Assembly: GCF_002090135.1 (NCBI RefSeq)
Contig: NZ_BBRL01000004.1
Location: 310,001-374,000 of the forward strand
Origin: Demequina sp. NBRC 110055
GTDB taxonomy: Bacteria > Actinomycetota > Actinomycetes > Actinomycetales > Demequinaceae
Reading direction: 5' to 3'
Length of the DNA: 64,000 bases
The position numbers and the translations under genes are program-made. Shown in pieces: positions 24,682-32,713 of this stretch. Position 1 is the stretch's first letter, and the number at the start of each line of letters is the position of its first letter. Under the pieces are notes generated by a model that searched no databases, was not told where the DNA came from, and was given only the letters and a program-made list of their open reading frames with translations.

Positions 24682-26544
24682 CTAGCGGGCCGTACACGCC
24701 AGCGCGCCGGGCGCCGGGGCGTCGCCGCGTCCGGTGAACCCGAAGGTGGCGGAACTACCGGCCTCGAGCGGGCCGTTCCAGCCGGCGTCACTCACCGACA
24801 ACGATCCGGACGTGGCCGAGAATTCTCCGGTCCACTGGTCGACGATGCGGGTGCCGTCGGGAAGCGACACGGCGACGGTCCAGCCCGACACCGGGGTATT
24901 CGCCGTCACGGTGACATCCGCGACGAAGCCGGTCGACCACACGTCTCGCAGGTCAAGCGTGGCGCTGCAACTGCCGACCCCTGCCTCCGGGTCCGCGGTG
25001 GCGTCAGGAGCCTCGGCCTCTTCGTCCTCGTCGGGGTCGCGCGGCGATGGCTGCGGCGATCCGATGGCCGGGTAGGCGTTGGCCACCAGGTCCGACAACT
25101 GCTGCGCGAACCATTCACCCGCGGCCGGGGCATCCCCCATCGCATTGGTGGGCCTGCCGCCCAACTGCTCCGACGTGTGCTGGGGGTCGCACATCGGGTC
25201 AAGGGCGACGTCACCGTCACCGCTCGCGGCCGAACTCGCGCCGTCGGACTCACCCGGTGGCTTGGCCCAAATCAATGCATCCAGATGCGAGCCAGGGAAG
25301 CCCGCCGGAAGGGCCTGTGGCAGGCGTCCGAGCCCCGCGCCCTTCTGATTGCACCAGGCGGACCGGTGCCACCTGCGGTCGACCTTCGAGGCCTCGACCA
25401 ACGCATCCACGGAGTCGCTCGACGCCGCGGCGACGGGACGCGAGGACCCTCCCCATCCGTTGCGCGAGGTGTCGATGAGCATGCCGGTGGACTCGGGGAA
25501 GCCCTCGTCCACGAGGAGGTCGTAGAGGCTCGCGGTCCAGTCCGCCTCGTCGAACGCCGCGTTGCCGCCATAGAACGTCGCGGCGCTCACAGGCTCCTCA
25601 CCCACGAGCAGGTCGGGGTCCGTGAGGTACGGCTCCTCGAGTGGCGTGTAGTTGGACACGTTCGTCACGAAGCCGTCGACGGCGTCGAGGCCAGCCTCGG
25701 TGGACTCGGCGACCTCGGCAAACAGTGCCGCGGCGGCGCTTGCGTTGTCGTCCCATCCCAACCAGCCGGCATGGGCGGCGTCGAGATAGGAGTAGACGTG
25801 CGCGAGTCGCGCGAAGGTGTCCAGCGCGTACGCGACGCCGTCGCGGTACAGGGGATCCGCCTCGGCGCACGCGGCGATATCGCCATTCGTCACGATATTG
25901 GCGAGCGAGTCGGGCTCGATCAGGGCGACGATCCGGAGGTCACGGTACTTTTCTTCTGCCACCATCGACGCGATGGGGTCGATGTAGTCGTGTCGGTAGC
26001 TCGCCAACCCCTCCTGCGTCGCGGCGAGCTCTCCCGTGGAGGCGGCGGCGCTGCAGTCACGTCCGGGCAGGTCATACACCACGAGCGTCAGCGCCGTCGG
26101 GTCACCGGAGCTCTCGGCCTGAGCAACGGCCGCATCGAGGTGGTGGCGCAGTCCCGGAGCGTCGCCCTCGCCCGCAATCGCACCGATCGAGTCGAGCCAC
26201 ACCGCGGTCGGTTGGCGCGCGACATCGCGCATCTTTGACGCGATGGACGTGTCCTCGACCCGGTCGGCGGTCTCGATCACGTTCTCGGCCCACGCGTCAT
26301 TGACATACATCCGCGCGCCCTCAAACGGGTTGTCCAGGTGGTCACCCTCGACCACACCGGGCGCACTCGTCGCGCCGTCGTCGACGGGAGACGACGTGGG
26401 CGCATCGGCCGACGCCGACGGCGCGGGCAGGTCGTCTCCACCGTCGCAGGCCACGAGTCCGAGCATCGTGGCCGCGGCCACGAACGGGGCCACCACCCGT
26501 GTCAGCGAGCCACGGAACGGGTGCTGCAAGAACGAGGGCGCCAT
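24682..26544 (-). CDS. GH6 cellobiohydrolase/endoglucanase with C-terminal CBM2, predicted lipoprotein
   Basis: 620 residues. The signal peptide ends in a lipobox (LGLVAC, Cys33), followed by an Asp/Ser/Pro linker. The GH6 catalytic domain (about 70-500) contains VVYDLPGRDCSAAASTGEL (Asp158, Asp163), IEPDSLAN with the presumed general acid Asp212, and WAKPPGESDG. A Pro/Glu/Asp linker leads to a CBM2-like cellulose-binding domain (about 524-620, Cys near each end). GH6 enzymes cleave beta-1,4-glucan with inversion. Secreted actinobacterial GH6 proteins usually have plain signal peptides; lipid anchoring would keep this one on the cell surface. Endo or exo mode cannot be judged here. Confidence 0.92.
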   Translation of the reverse strand: MAPSFLQHPFRGSLTRVVAPFVAAATMLGLVACDGGDDLPAPSASADAPTSSPVDDGATSAPGVVEGDHLDNPFEGARMYVNDAWAENVIETADRVEDTSIASKMRDVARQPTAVWLDSIGAIAGEGDAPGLRHHLDAAVAQAESSGDPTALTLVVYDLPGRDCSAAASTGELAATQEGLASYRHDYIDPIASMVAEEKYRDLRIVALIEPDSLANIVTNGDIAACAEADPLYRDGVAYALDTFARLAHVYSYLDAAHAGWLGWDDNASAAAALFAEVAESTEAGLDAVDGFVTNVSNYTPLEEPYLTDPDLLVGEEPVSAATFYGGNAAFDEADWTASLYDLLVDEGFPESTGMLIDTSRNGWGGSSRPVAAASSDSVDALVEASKVDRRWHRSAWCNQKGAGLGRLPQALPAGFPGSHLDALIWAKPPGESDGASSAASGDGDVALDPMCDPQHTSEQLGGRPTNAMGDAPAAGEWFAQQLSDLVANAYPAIGSPQPSPRDPDEDEEAEAPDATADPEAGVGSCSATLDLRDVWSTGFVADVTVTANTPVSGWTVAVSLPDGTRIVDQWTGEFSATSGSLSVSDAGWNGPLEAGSSATFGFTGRGDAPAPGALACTAR

Positions 26545-26602
26545 GAGCACTATGGTCACACGACTGCCCCACACCGCGCGGACAAACGGGTACTTCAGGA
26601 CG

Positions 26603-27097
26603 TCATCCGCGGGACGCCTCGCGTGCCAGCAGCGACCGCTTGACCGCCACGCCCCAGGCAAACCCGGTGAGGGCGCCCGAGGCGCCCGTGACGCGGTGGC
26701 ATGGCACGAACAGCGCCACCGGGTTCGCGCCACACGCAGCACCGACGGCCCGGCTGGCGCCGGGGGACCCGAGCGCCGCCGCGACCTGTCCGTACGTCCG
26801 CGTCTCGCCCGCGGGAATGGCCCGCAACGCCTCCCAGACCCGTGCGCGAAACGCGGTGCCCGGTGTTGCCACCACGACCCTGCTCACCGCCTGGGTATCG
26901 CCGTCGTAATAGCCAGCTACGGCATCGGCCGCGCGTACGACTCCGCGCGAGCCCTGCCCGCCGCTCAGGCGCGAGCGCGCCGCCAACGCGGCGGGGTCAT
27001 CGGTCCACCCGGCGGCGACGACCAGGCCGTCCTCCTCGATCACGACAAAGGGGCCATCGGGTGTGGCGAGGGTGTCATGCAGGCGCATGGGCGTCAT
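26603..27097 (-). CDS. ogt: Methylated-DNA-protein-cysteine methyltransferase
   Basis: 164 residues. It removes O6-alkylguanine by suicidal transfer to the Cys in the PCHR motif (FVPCHRVTG), with the DNA-binding helix ASRAVGAACGANP before it. The gene overlaps the 3' end of the Ada-AlkA gene by 23 bp, so they form one alkylation-repair operon. An ATG 9 nt downstream is an alternative start. Confidence 0.95.
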   Translation of the reverse strand: MTPMRLHDTLATPDGPFVVIEEDGLVVAAGWTDDPAALAARSRLSGGQGSRGVVRAADAVAGYYDGDTQAVSRVVVATPGTAFRARVWEALRAIPAGETRTYGQVAAALGSPGASRAVGAACGANPVALFVPCHRVTGASGALTGFAWGVAVKRSLLAREASRG

Positions 27098-28571
27098 CCG
27101 TTCGGTGAGGTGACGCGGCGCGCCACAGGTGCATCATGAGGTAACTGCGCCACGGCGCAGCGGTGGAGGTGGCGGCGGTCAGGCCGCGTGGGTCGGCCGG
27201 CAGGCCCAGCTGCCGAGCCCCGGCCCGAACCGCGACATCACCGGTGAGGAGCACATCAGTGGCGCCCAGCAATCTCAGCGCCACATAGTGCGACGTCCAG
27301 GGGCCGATGCCGGGCAGAGCCTCGAGATCGGCCGTCGCCTGGGCGACCGGGCGGGAGGCGTCGAGAATGAGATCGCCGCCGGCCACAGCCGCGGCGGCGG
27401 TCGCGACCGCGGCTCGGCGCCGGCGCGGTCCGGTCAGGGTCTCGCTCGCATGGGCCGCGAGCACGGCGGCGTCGGGAAACACCTGCGTCACCGTGTCCGT
27501 CGCGAGGCTGGCCGGCAAGGCCTCCCCCCAGAAGGCGGCCACCTTCGATACCGCGTTGCGCGCCGCGGCGACCGTGACCTGCTGGCCGGCGATGGCACGC
27601 ACCAGGATCTCGGCCGCATCGACGGCGCCGGGGATGCGGATTCCCGGCACAGCCGCGACGCTCGGGGCGACGGCCGGGAGCGCTGCCAGTGCGGCGTCGA
27701 CCGCCTCGGGGTCGGCATCGAGATCGAGGAGGCGCCGCACCCGCGCGATCGCCTCGGCGAGGTCGGCGAGATCGGTCAGTCGCACCGACATCTCGACCTC
27801 ATGGTCACGCGGCCGGAGCGTCACGACCGAGGGTCCGTTGGCGAGCCGCATACTTCGTACGTAGCCGTCGTCGCCCGCATGCTCGACGCCCGGGATCGCG
27901 CGCCCTGCGAGCCACGCGATCACGCCAGCGCCGTCGAAGGGCGCGCGCACAGGCAGGCGCAGCGTGAGGCCACCGGCACCCACGTCCGCCGATCGCTCGG
28001 TTCGTCGGGCGCGCGCACGCAGGGCGCCGGGCGTCATCCCGAACACCTCACGCACGGTGTCGTTGAACTGGCGAATCGACGAGAAGCCGGCCGCGTGCGC
28101 CACGTCCGCCACCGTCATGCCGGACGAGACCAGCAGATGACGCGCGGTCTGGGCACGCTGAGCGCGAGCGAGGGCGAGCGGACCGGCACCGAGTTCGTCG
28201 CCGAGGATGCGGCCCAACTGTCGCGACGAGTATCCCAATCGCGCCGCGAGCCCCGGCACTCCTTCGCGATCGATGACTCCCTCACCGATGAGGCGCATGG
28301 CCCGCGCGGCCACGTCCTGGCGCAGATTCCATGCGGGGCTGCCAGGGGTCGCCTCCGGCAGGCACCGGCGGCAGGCGCGGTATCCCGCCTGATGCGCGGC
28401 GGCGGAGGTGAGGTAGAAGGTGCAGTTTTCGGGCTTGGGCGTGCGCGCGGGGCACGAGGGCCGGCAATAGATCCCCGTGGAGCGCACCGCGGTCACGAAC
28501 TGGCCGTCGAAGCGCGCGTCGCGACTGTGAACCGCTGCATAGCGCGTCGCGAAGTCGGCGGTCGTGATCAT
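27075..28571 (-). CDS. Ada-type methyl-phosphotriester sensor/AraC HTH fused to AlkA DNA glycosylase
   Basis: 498 residues in three modules. An AdaA zinc domain has Cys36, 40, 67 and 70, with Cys36 (GIYCRPSC) the expected methyl acceptor. An AraC-type HTH spans about 90-190. The AlkA 3-methyladenine glycosylase domain (about 195-490) has HhH LPGIGPWTSHYVALR and the catalytic Asp in LLTGDVAVR. The protein should sense alkylation, activate its own operon and excise alkylated bases. A -10-like CATGCT sits 6 nt before the ATG. The fusion is known in actinobacteria. Confidence 0.94.
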   Translation of the reverse strand: MITTADFATRYAAVHSRDARFDGQFVTAVRSTGIYCRPSCPARTPKPENCTFYLTSAAAHQAGYRACRRCLPEATPGSPAWNLRQDVAARAMRLIGEGVIDREGVPGLAARLGYSSRQLGRILGDELGAGPLALARAQRAQTARHLLVSSGMTVADVAHAAGFSSIRQFNDTVREVFGMTPGALRARARRTERSADVGAGGLTLRLPVRAPFDGAGVIAWLAGRAIPGVEHAGDDGYVRSMRLANGPSVVTLRPRDHEVEMSVRLTDLADLAEAIARVRRLLDLDADPEAVDAALAALPAVAPSVAAVPGIRIPGAVDAAEILVRAIAGQQVTVAAARNAVSKVAAFWGEALPASLATDTVTQVFPDAAVLAAHASETLTGPRRRRAAVATAAAAVAGGDLILDASRPVAQATADLEALPGIGPWTSHYVALRLLGATDVLLTGDVAVRAGARQLGLPADPRGLTAATSTAAPWRSYLMMHLWRAASPHRTDDAHAPA

Positions 28572-28623
28572 GGCACCAGCATGCCTGCCGTCGAGCGCGC
28601 GGGCTGGCGGTTTTCGGACATGA

Positions 28624-28687
28624 CGGCGCCGCCACCGGGGGATCCGATGGCGGCGCCGGGGACGAAGAGACGGGCTCTGCCTCTTCG
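28624..28687 (-). terminator. Tandem hairpins downstream of the DUF4353 gene
   Basis: Two stems lie between the DUF4353 stop codon and the ada-alkA start: CGAAGAG / CTCTTCG (28663-28687, 11-nt loop) and a stronger CGGCGCCGCCA / TGGCGGCGCCG (28624-28658, 13-nt loop). Together they should stop leftward transcripts of the surface operon before ada-alkA. Confidence 0.6.
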
Positions 28688-28703
28688 CACGGGGAGGGCC
28701 GGG

Positions 28704-30401
28704 TCAGCCCGCCTCGATGGTGCCGGCGGACTCGCCGCCGGACAGGGTTCCGTCGGTGACCAGGCCGAAGGTGTCGTCTCCACTCACGTCGCCTCCAAAG
28801 GTGACGCCATAGGCGTCCCCTGTCACCAGACGGGGGCTGGAGAGGACGAGCGTCTGGGTGTCCTTGGCCGGCGAGATCGACGCGATCAGGTCCCCGTCGG
28901 CATCGGTCACTGTGATGGCGGTTCCCGCCGCCACCGTCTGGCCCAGCGAGACGCCGATGACGGCCTGGTCACCTGCGTCGGGCGCCTGTGCCATGCCTGA
29001 GGAGCCCGTCGCGACGAGCGTTCCGCCGTCGATCTGGAACGTGCCGTTGTAGTCGACCGCGCCGTTGCCATTGCTGGTCGGGCCCGCCACGATGACAGTG
29101 CCGCCGGTCATGGAGACGTTGCCGTTGGAGTCCACGCCGTCGCCGGTGGCGTTGATGAACCACTCGCCGCCGGTGATCTCGATGGCGGCGTCCGAGGCCT
29201 GCTCGCCCGCGCCCCCGCCGCCGGGGGCCATGCCGCCGCCCCTGGCGCCGTCGGTCCCACCGCCCATCGCGGGCTCCGACGATCCCGAGCCATCGGAGGC
29301 ATTGAGCCCGTCGTCGCTCGACACGACCGTCGCGCTGCCGCCGTCGAGATACATGAGTGCGCCTTCCAGACCCTCGTAGGAGGCGATGATGTCGATGGTG
29401 CCGGACGTGACGCGCAGGATGCCGTCGGCATGCACCGCGTCGTCCTCCGCGGCGATCGTGATGTCCCCTCCCTCGATGGTCACCTGGTTGCAGGCGTCCA
29501 TGGCGTCAGACCCAGACGTCAGATCAAGTGCGCCGTTCGAGATCCAGATGCGACCGACGAGGGCGCTCGCGTCATCGGCGTCGGCCTCGTTGTCGGACTT
29601 GAGAGAGTCGCCTCCCGAGTCGACGGTCACCGAGCCGCCACCAATCACGAGGTGGTCCTTCCCGCGGATGCCGTCGTCGGTCGCGGCGACCGTCACGGTG
29701 CCGGAGTCGATGACGAGCGAGTCCTTGGACGTGATGCCGTCGGCTGCGACGCCGTTGACGTCAAGCGCGCCCGACCCGGTGATCCACAGGTCGGAGGTCG
29801 CGTAGATCGCGGCGTTGGGTGCATCCTCCTCGTCGGATTCGGCGGCGCCGGCGGCGTCCGACACGGTGTTGGTCGAGCCGTCGGCGAGGTCGACTACCAC
29901 CCAGTCGGCGTTCACGACCTGGATACCGGCGACATCGGCCGCCGTGATGTCCGCGCCGTCGAGCACGAGCGTGACCTGAGCATTGTCGGCGTCCACCACG
30001 ACCTGCCCGGCGCTCAGGGAGCCGCTCAGCACGTAGGTGCCGGATGCCGTGATGGTGACCGTGTCCCCGTCGACGCTCGCGCCGGCGCCGTCCACGCTGG
30101 AGGCGCCGTCCGCCAACGTGATCGCCGTCACCGTCGCGGTATCCGCGTCGAGGTCGACGTCCTCGAGGTCGAGGTCGTCAACGGAGGTTGCCTCCGTCAG
30201 CGTGGTGAGGTCGATCGACGCCTCCTCGTCGGCGGCGGCGTCCGCGGCGCCCGTCGCCTTCGAGCCATCCGTGGCGCCGTCGGTCGTGGACTGCTCGGTG
30301 AGGGTCGCGTCCGACGAGGAGTCATCCGTGACGGAGCAACCGGTGAGCAGGAGCGCGCCCAGGCCGATGCCGGCGAGGGAGCTCGCGATGGGGTAACGCA
30401 T
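28704..30401 (-). CDS. DUF4353 carbohydrate-binding-domain lipoprotein
   Basis: 565 residues. A lipoprotein signal peptide has the lipobox LLLTGC (Cys22) and is followed by a disordered Ser/Asp/Thr-rich linker (about 25-85). The rest is a right-handed beta-helix-like array in which short units such as ITGSGALDVNG, GGSVTVDSGGDSLKSDN and GGDITIAAEDDAVHADG repeat. This pattern is typical of DUF4353, annotated as carbohydrate-binding. A GGG/Pro-rich insert lies near 395-430. It is the last gene of an operon with VTC-domain and DUF4956 proteins. Start chosen with AAAGG 7 nt upstream. Confidence 0.87.
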   Translation of the reverse strand: MRYPIASSLAGIGLGALLLTGCSVTDDSSSDATLTEQSTTDGATDGSKATGAADAAADEEASIDLTTLTEATSVDDLDLEDVDLDADTATVTAITLADGASSVDGAGASVDGDTVTITASGTYVLSGSLSAGQVVVDADNAQVTLVLDGADITAADVAGIQVVNADWVVVDLADGSTNTVSDAAGAAESDEEDAPNAAIYATSDLWITGSGALDVNGVAADGITSKDSLVIDSGTVTVAATDDGIRGKDHLVIGGGSVTVDSGGDSLKSDNEADADDASALVGRIWISNGALDLTSGSDAMDACNQVTIEGGDITIAAEDDAVHADGILRVTSGTIDIIASYEGLEGALMYLDGGSATVVSSDDGLNASDGSGSSEPAMGGGTDGARGGGMAPGGGGAGEQASDAAIEITGGEWFINATGDGVDSNGNVSMTGGTVIVAGPTSNGNGAVDYNGTFQIDGGTLVATGSSGMAQAPDAGDQAVIGVSLGQTVAAGTAITVTDADGDLIASISPAKDTQTLVLSSPRLVTGDAYGVTFGGDVSGDDTFGLVTDGTLSGGESAGTIEAG

Positions 30402-30414
30402 CAGGTGGCCTTTC

Positions 30415-31221
30415 TCAGGCGCCGGCGCGGGCCGGCGCGGCGGGGTATACGGGTGCGGCGGACTGAACATGGGTGCGTAGCGTGCGCGACCAGCGGTTGG
30501 CGGGCAGCGACGTCTCGATCGCCGCCAGAGACGTGCAGTACTTCGAGACCTTCTGGGGGCGGGCGCCGTGGCGCCACAGGGCGCGGTCCACCTCCCCCGC
30601 GCGAGACGCTGACTTGGTCTCGACGATGAGGACGTGAGTGAAGGCGGCGGCCGCTCCCGTGGGGGACGTGCCCACCACCCGCTCATCGACCGTGACGCGG
30701 GCGTCATCGGTCAGCAACGTGGTCCGCTCGTACGTGGTGGTGAGCGTGGTGACCAAGGCGCCCACGGCATCGGCCGTATGGGGAAAACTCGCGACGAAGT
30801 CCCACGCGGCGGGCGGCAGGCTGCCGCCGGGATGGGGCGTGGTCACGTCCTGCTCGGTCAGCCACGCGCGGTGCTTGACGGTGTCGCCAGTGCGGGAGCG
30901 GAGCTTGACCTCGATCGACGCGCCGCCGGTGTCGACGTAGCGCCTGGTGCGCACCTTGTACCGACGTGGACGGCGGTGAGCGGCGGCGCGAAAGCTCTCG
31001 CGGTCGGGGGTGTCGTAATAGACCGATTCGTAGCGGAAGGCGCGCAGCTCATCGATCTCGAGGACGCGCGGCGCCTGCGCGAGGTCACCGAGGACCTCCG
31101 CCCACGTGGCCGGGGTCACCAGGTACTTGCGGTCCACGCGGCGCTGCAGCGAGGCGGTCTCGTCGAGCTCCATGAGGCCCACCGGCGCGTATGCGGCGCG
31201 CAGGGCGTCCCAGGTGGTCAT
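30415..31221 (-). CDS. VTC-domain (polyphosphate polymerase-like) protein
   Basis: 268 residues forming a triphosphate-tunnel-type VTC domain. Visible are RRVDRKYLV at the entrance, FRYESVYYDTPD, RRYKVRTRRY, IEVKLRSRTGDTVKHR, DERVVG and LIVETKS. The basic and acidic tunnel residues look intact. The eukaryotic homologue makes polyphosphate; the bacterial role is unproven. The start overlaps the DUF4956 stop (ATGA), giving tight coupling. Confidence 0.9.
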   Translation of the reverse strand: MTTWDALRAAYAPVGLMELDETASLQRRVDRKYLVTPATWAEVLGDLAQAPRVLEIDELRAFRYESVYYDTPDRESFRAAAHRRPRRYKVRTRRYVDTGGASIEVKLRSRTGDTVKHRAWLTEQDVTTPHPGGSLPPAAWDFVASFPHTADAVGALVTTLTTTYERTTLLTDDARVTVDERVVGTSPTGAAAAFTHVLIVETKSASRAGEVDRALWRHGARPQKVSKYCTSLAAIETSLPANRWSRTLRTHVQSAAPVYPAAPARAGA

Positions 31222-31847
31222 CGTGCAGCCCCGGCCGTCAGCATGTCGTCGCGGTGGACGGCCGATGCTGCGGTGGGCTCCGCGGTCGGGTTGCCCGGGC
31301 GGCGCGTCCCTGCCTCATACCTGACCTCGCACAGGGTGGTCTGCTGCACCAGGTCGGTCTTGACGATCCGCACGCGGTGGACGGTGGCGCCCAGGAGGTC
31401 CTCGAGTTCGCGACGAGCCTCGTCTTCGGTGGACACGGCGGTGTCGAGCATCACGTGCTGGGTGCGGTAGCGGCTGAGCAGGCGCGGGGAGTCGCCGATC
31501 GCCATCATGACCAGCATGACCGCCATGAGGCTCAGCCCGACGGCCTGATTGATGCCGGGGAAGCCGCCCAGCAGGCCGAGCGCGATCGCGGTGAAGTAGT
31601 ACGCGATTTCCTCGTGACCCATCTCGGTCGAGCGCAGCCGGATGATCGACAGGACGGCGAAGATGCCCAGTCCAAAGCCGAGCGATACATCCGCCGTGGC
31701 CATCGCGTACGTGACCCCCATCACGCCCACGTTGATCGCGAGGAACGCGACGATCATGTCGCGCCGGCGGTGACGGGGGAAGTACAGGCCGAACACCAGC
31801 ACGCTGATGGCGAGGAGGTCGGCGGCGATGAGGAGGAAGATGGACAT
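31218..31847 (-). CDS. DUF4956 membrane protein
   Basis: 209 residues: about four membrane segments in the first 120, then a cytoplasmic domain of about 85 residues. The segment FGLGIFAVLSIIRLRSTEM is the conserved family core. DUF4956 is usually encoded beside a VTC-domain protein and a CotH- or DUF4353-type surface protein, as here, but has no assigned biochemical function. It is the first gene of the operon and is divergent from a two-component system. Confidence 0.9.
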   Translation of the reverse strand: MSIFLLIAADLLAISVLVFGLYFPRHRRRDMIVAFLAINVGVMGVTYAMATADVSLGFGLGIFAVLSIIRLRSTEMGHEEIAYYFTAIALGLLGGFPGINQAVGLSLMAVMLVMMAIGDSPRLLSRYRTQHVMLDTAVSTEDEARRELEDLLGATVHRVRIVKTDLVQQTTLCEVRYEAGTRRPGNPTAEPTAASAVHRDDMLTAGAAR

Positions 31848-31935
31848 GGGGGCCTCGGGTCTCTAGGGCACTATTTCTAGGGCTCGGGGTGAGCGGTTGA
31901 TGTGTTCCATCTCACCGGTGCTTCCTCAGAGCAGG

Positions 31936-32007
31936 CTGGGAATGGTGGGAGAGCACGCTGGGATCTTCACTGGGACTGCCTTGCGGCGCCTCCCAGCGTT
32001 CTCCCAG
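31936..32007. promoter_or_regulatory. Phased CTGGGA/TCCCAG repeats between the surface operon and the two-component system
   Basis: CTGGGA occurs at 31936-31941, 31958-31963 and 31970-31975, and TCCCAG at 31991-31996 and 32002-32007. The start-to-start spacings are 22, 12, 21 and 11 bp, close to whole helical turns. The inner copies extend to the inverted pair GCTGGGA / TCCCAGC. This is typical of tandem OmpR-family binding sites, so the adjacent response regulator is the likely binder. Confidence 0.6.
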
Positions 32008-32029
32008 GCACGAGTGCCACACTGGCGGC

Positions 32030-32713
32030 ATGGCAAACCGACGCATCCTCGTGGTGGACGACGAAGAGAACCTCCGCACCATGCTTGTCGCCGCCCTGCG
32101 CTACGAGGGCTACGACGTCATCCAGGCCGCCGACGGCGCCGAGGGTTTGAAGGCCGTGCGCGAGCACCGGCCCGACCTCGTGGTGCTCGACGTGATGATG
32201 CCGCACGTTGACGGTTTCCAGATGTGCCGGCGCATGCGCGAATCGGGCGACCGCACACCGGTGATCTTCCTCACCGCGCGCGACTCCTCGACGGACAAGG
32301 TCGAGGGGCTCACCATTGGCGGTGACGACTACCTCGACAAGCCGTTCAACCTGGACGAGCTGGTCGCCCGGGTCGAGGCGGTGTCCCGCCGCGTGGAGCA
32401 CGCGCCCAGCGCGTCATCGACGTACACGGTGGCCGACCTAGTCCTCGACGACATCTCGCACCGCGTCACCCGCGGCGGCGAGGAGATTCAGCTGTCGCCC
32501 ACCGAGTACCGGCTGCTCCAGCACCTGATGCGCAACGTGGGTCGCGTGCTGTCGCGCGGCCAGCTGCTCGAGGCGGTGTGGGGCTACTCGCCCGACGACG
32601 ACCCCTCGGTGGTCGAGACCTACATCGGCTATGTGCGCCGCAAGGTCGACACCCACGAGCCCAAGCTCATCCACACCATTCGCGGCGCGGGCTACACCTT
32701 GAGGGCGCCGTGA
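32030..32713 (+). CDS. OmpR-family response regulator
   Basis: 227 residues. The receiver domain has Asp10/Asp11, the phospho-acceptor Asp54 (LVVLDVMMP), Thr82 and Lys104 (DYLDKPF). A winged helix (about 130-225) ends in IRGAGYTLRAP. The closest visible match is the MprA/TcrA type. It is coupled to the kinase gene by a GTGA overlap. A -10-like CACACT sits 6 nt before the ATG. Confidence 0.95.
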   Translation: MANRRILVVDDEENLRTMLVAALRYEGYDVIQAADGAEGLKAVREHRPDLVVLDVMMPHVDGFQMCRRMRESGDRTPVIFLTARDSSTDKVEGLTIGGDDYLDKPFNLDELVARVEAVSRRVEHAPSASSTYTVADLVLDDISHRVTRGGEEIQLSPTEYRLLQHLMRNVGRVLSRGQLLEAVWGYSPDDDPSVVETYIGYVRRKVDTHEPKLIHTIRGAGYTLRAP

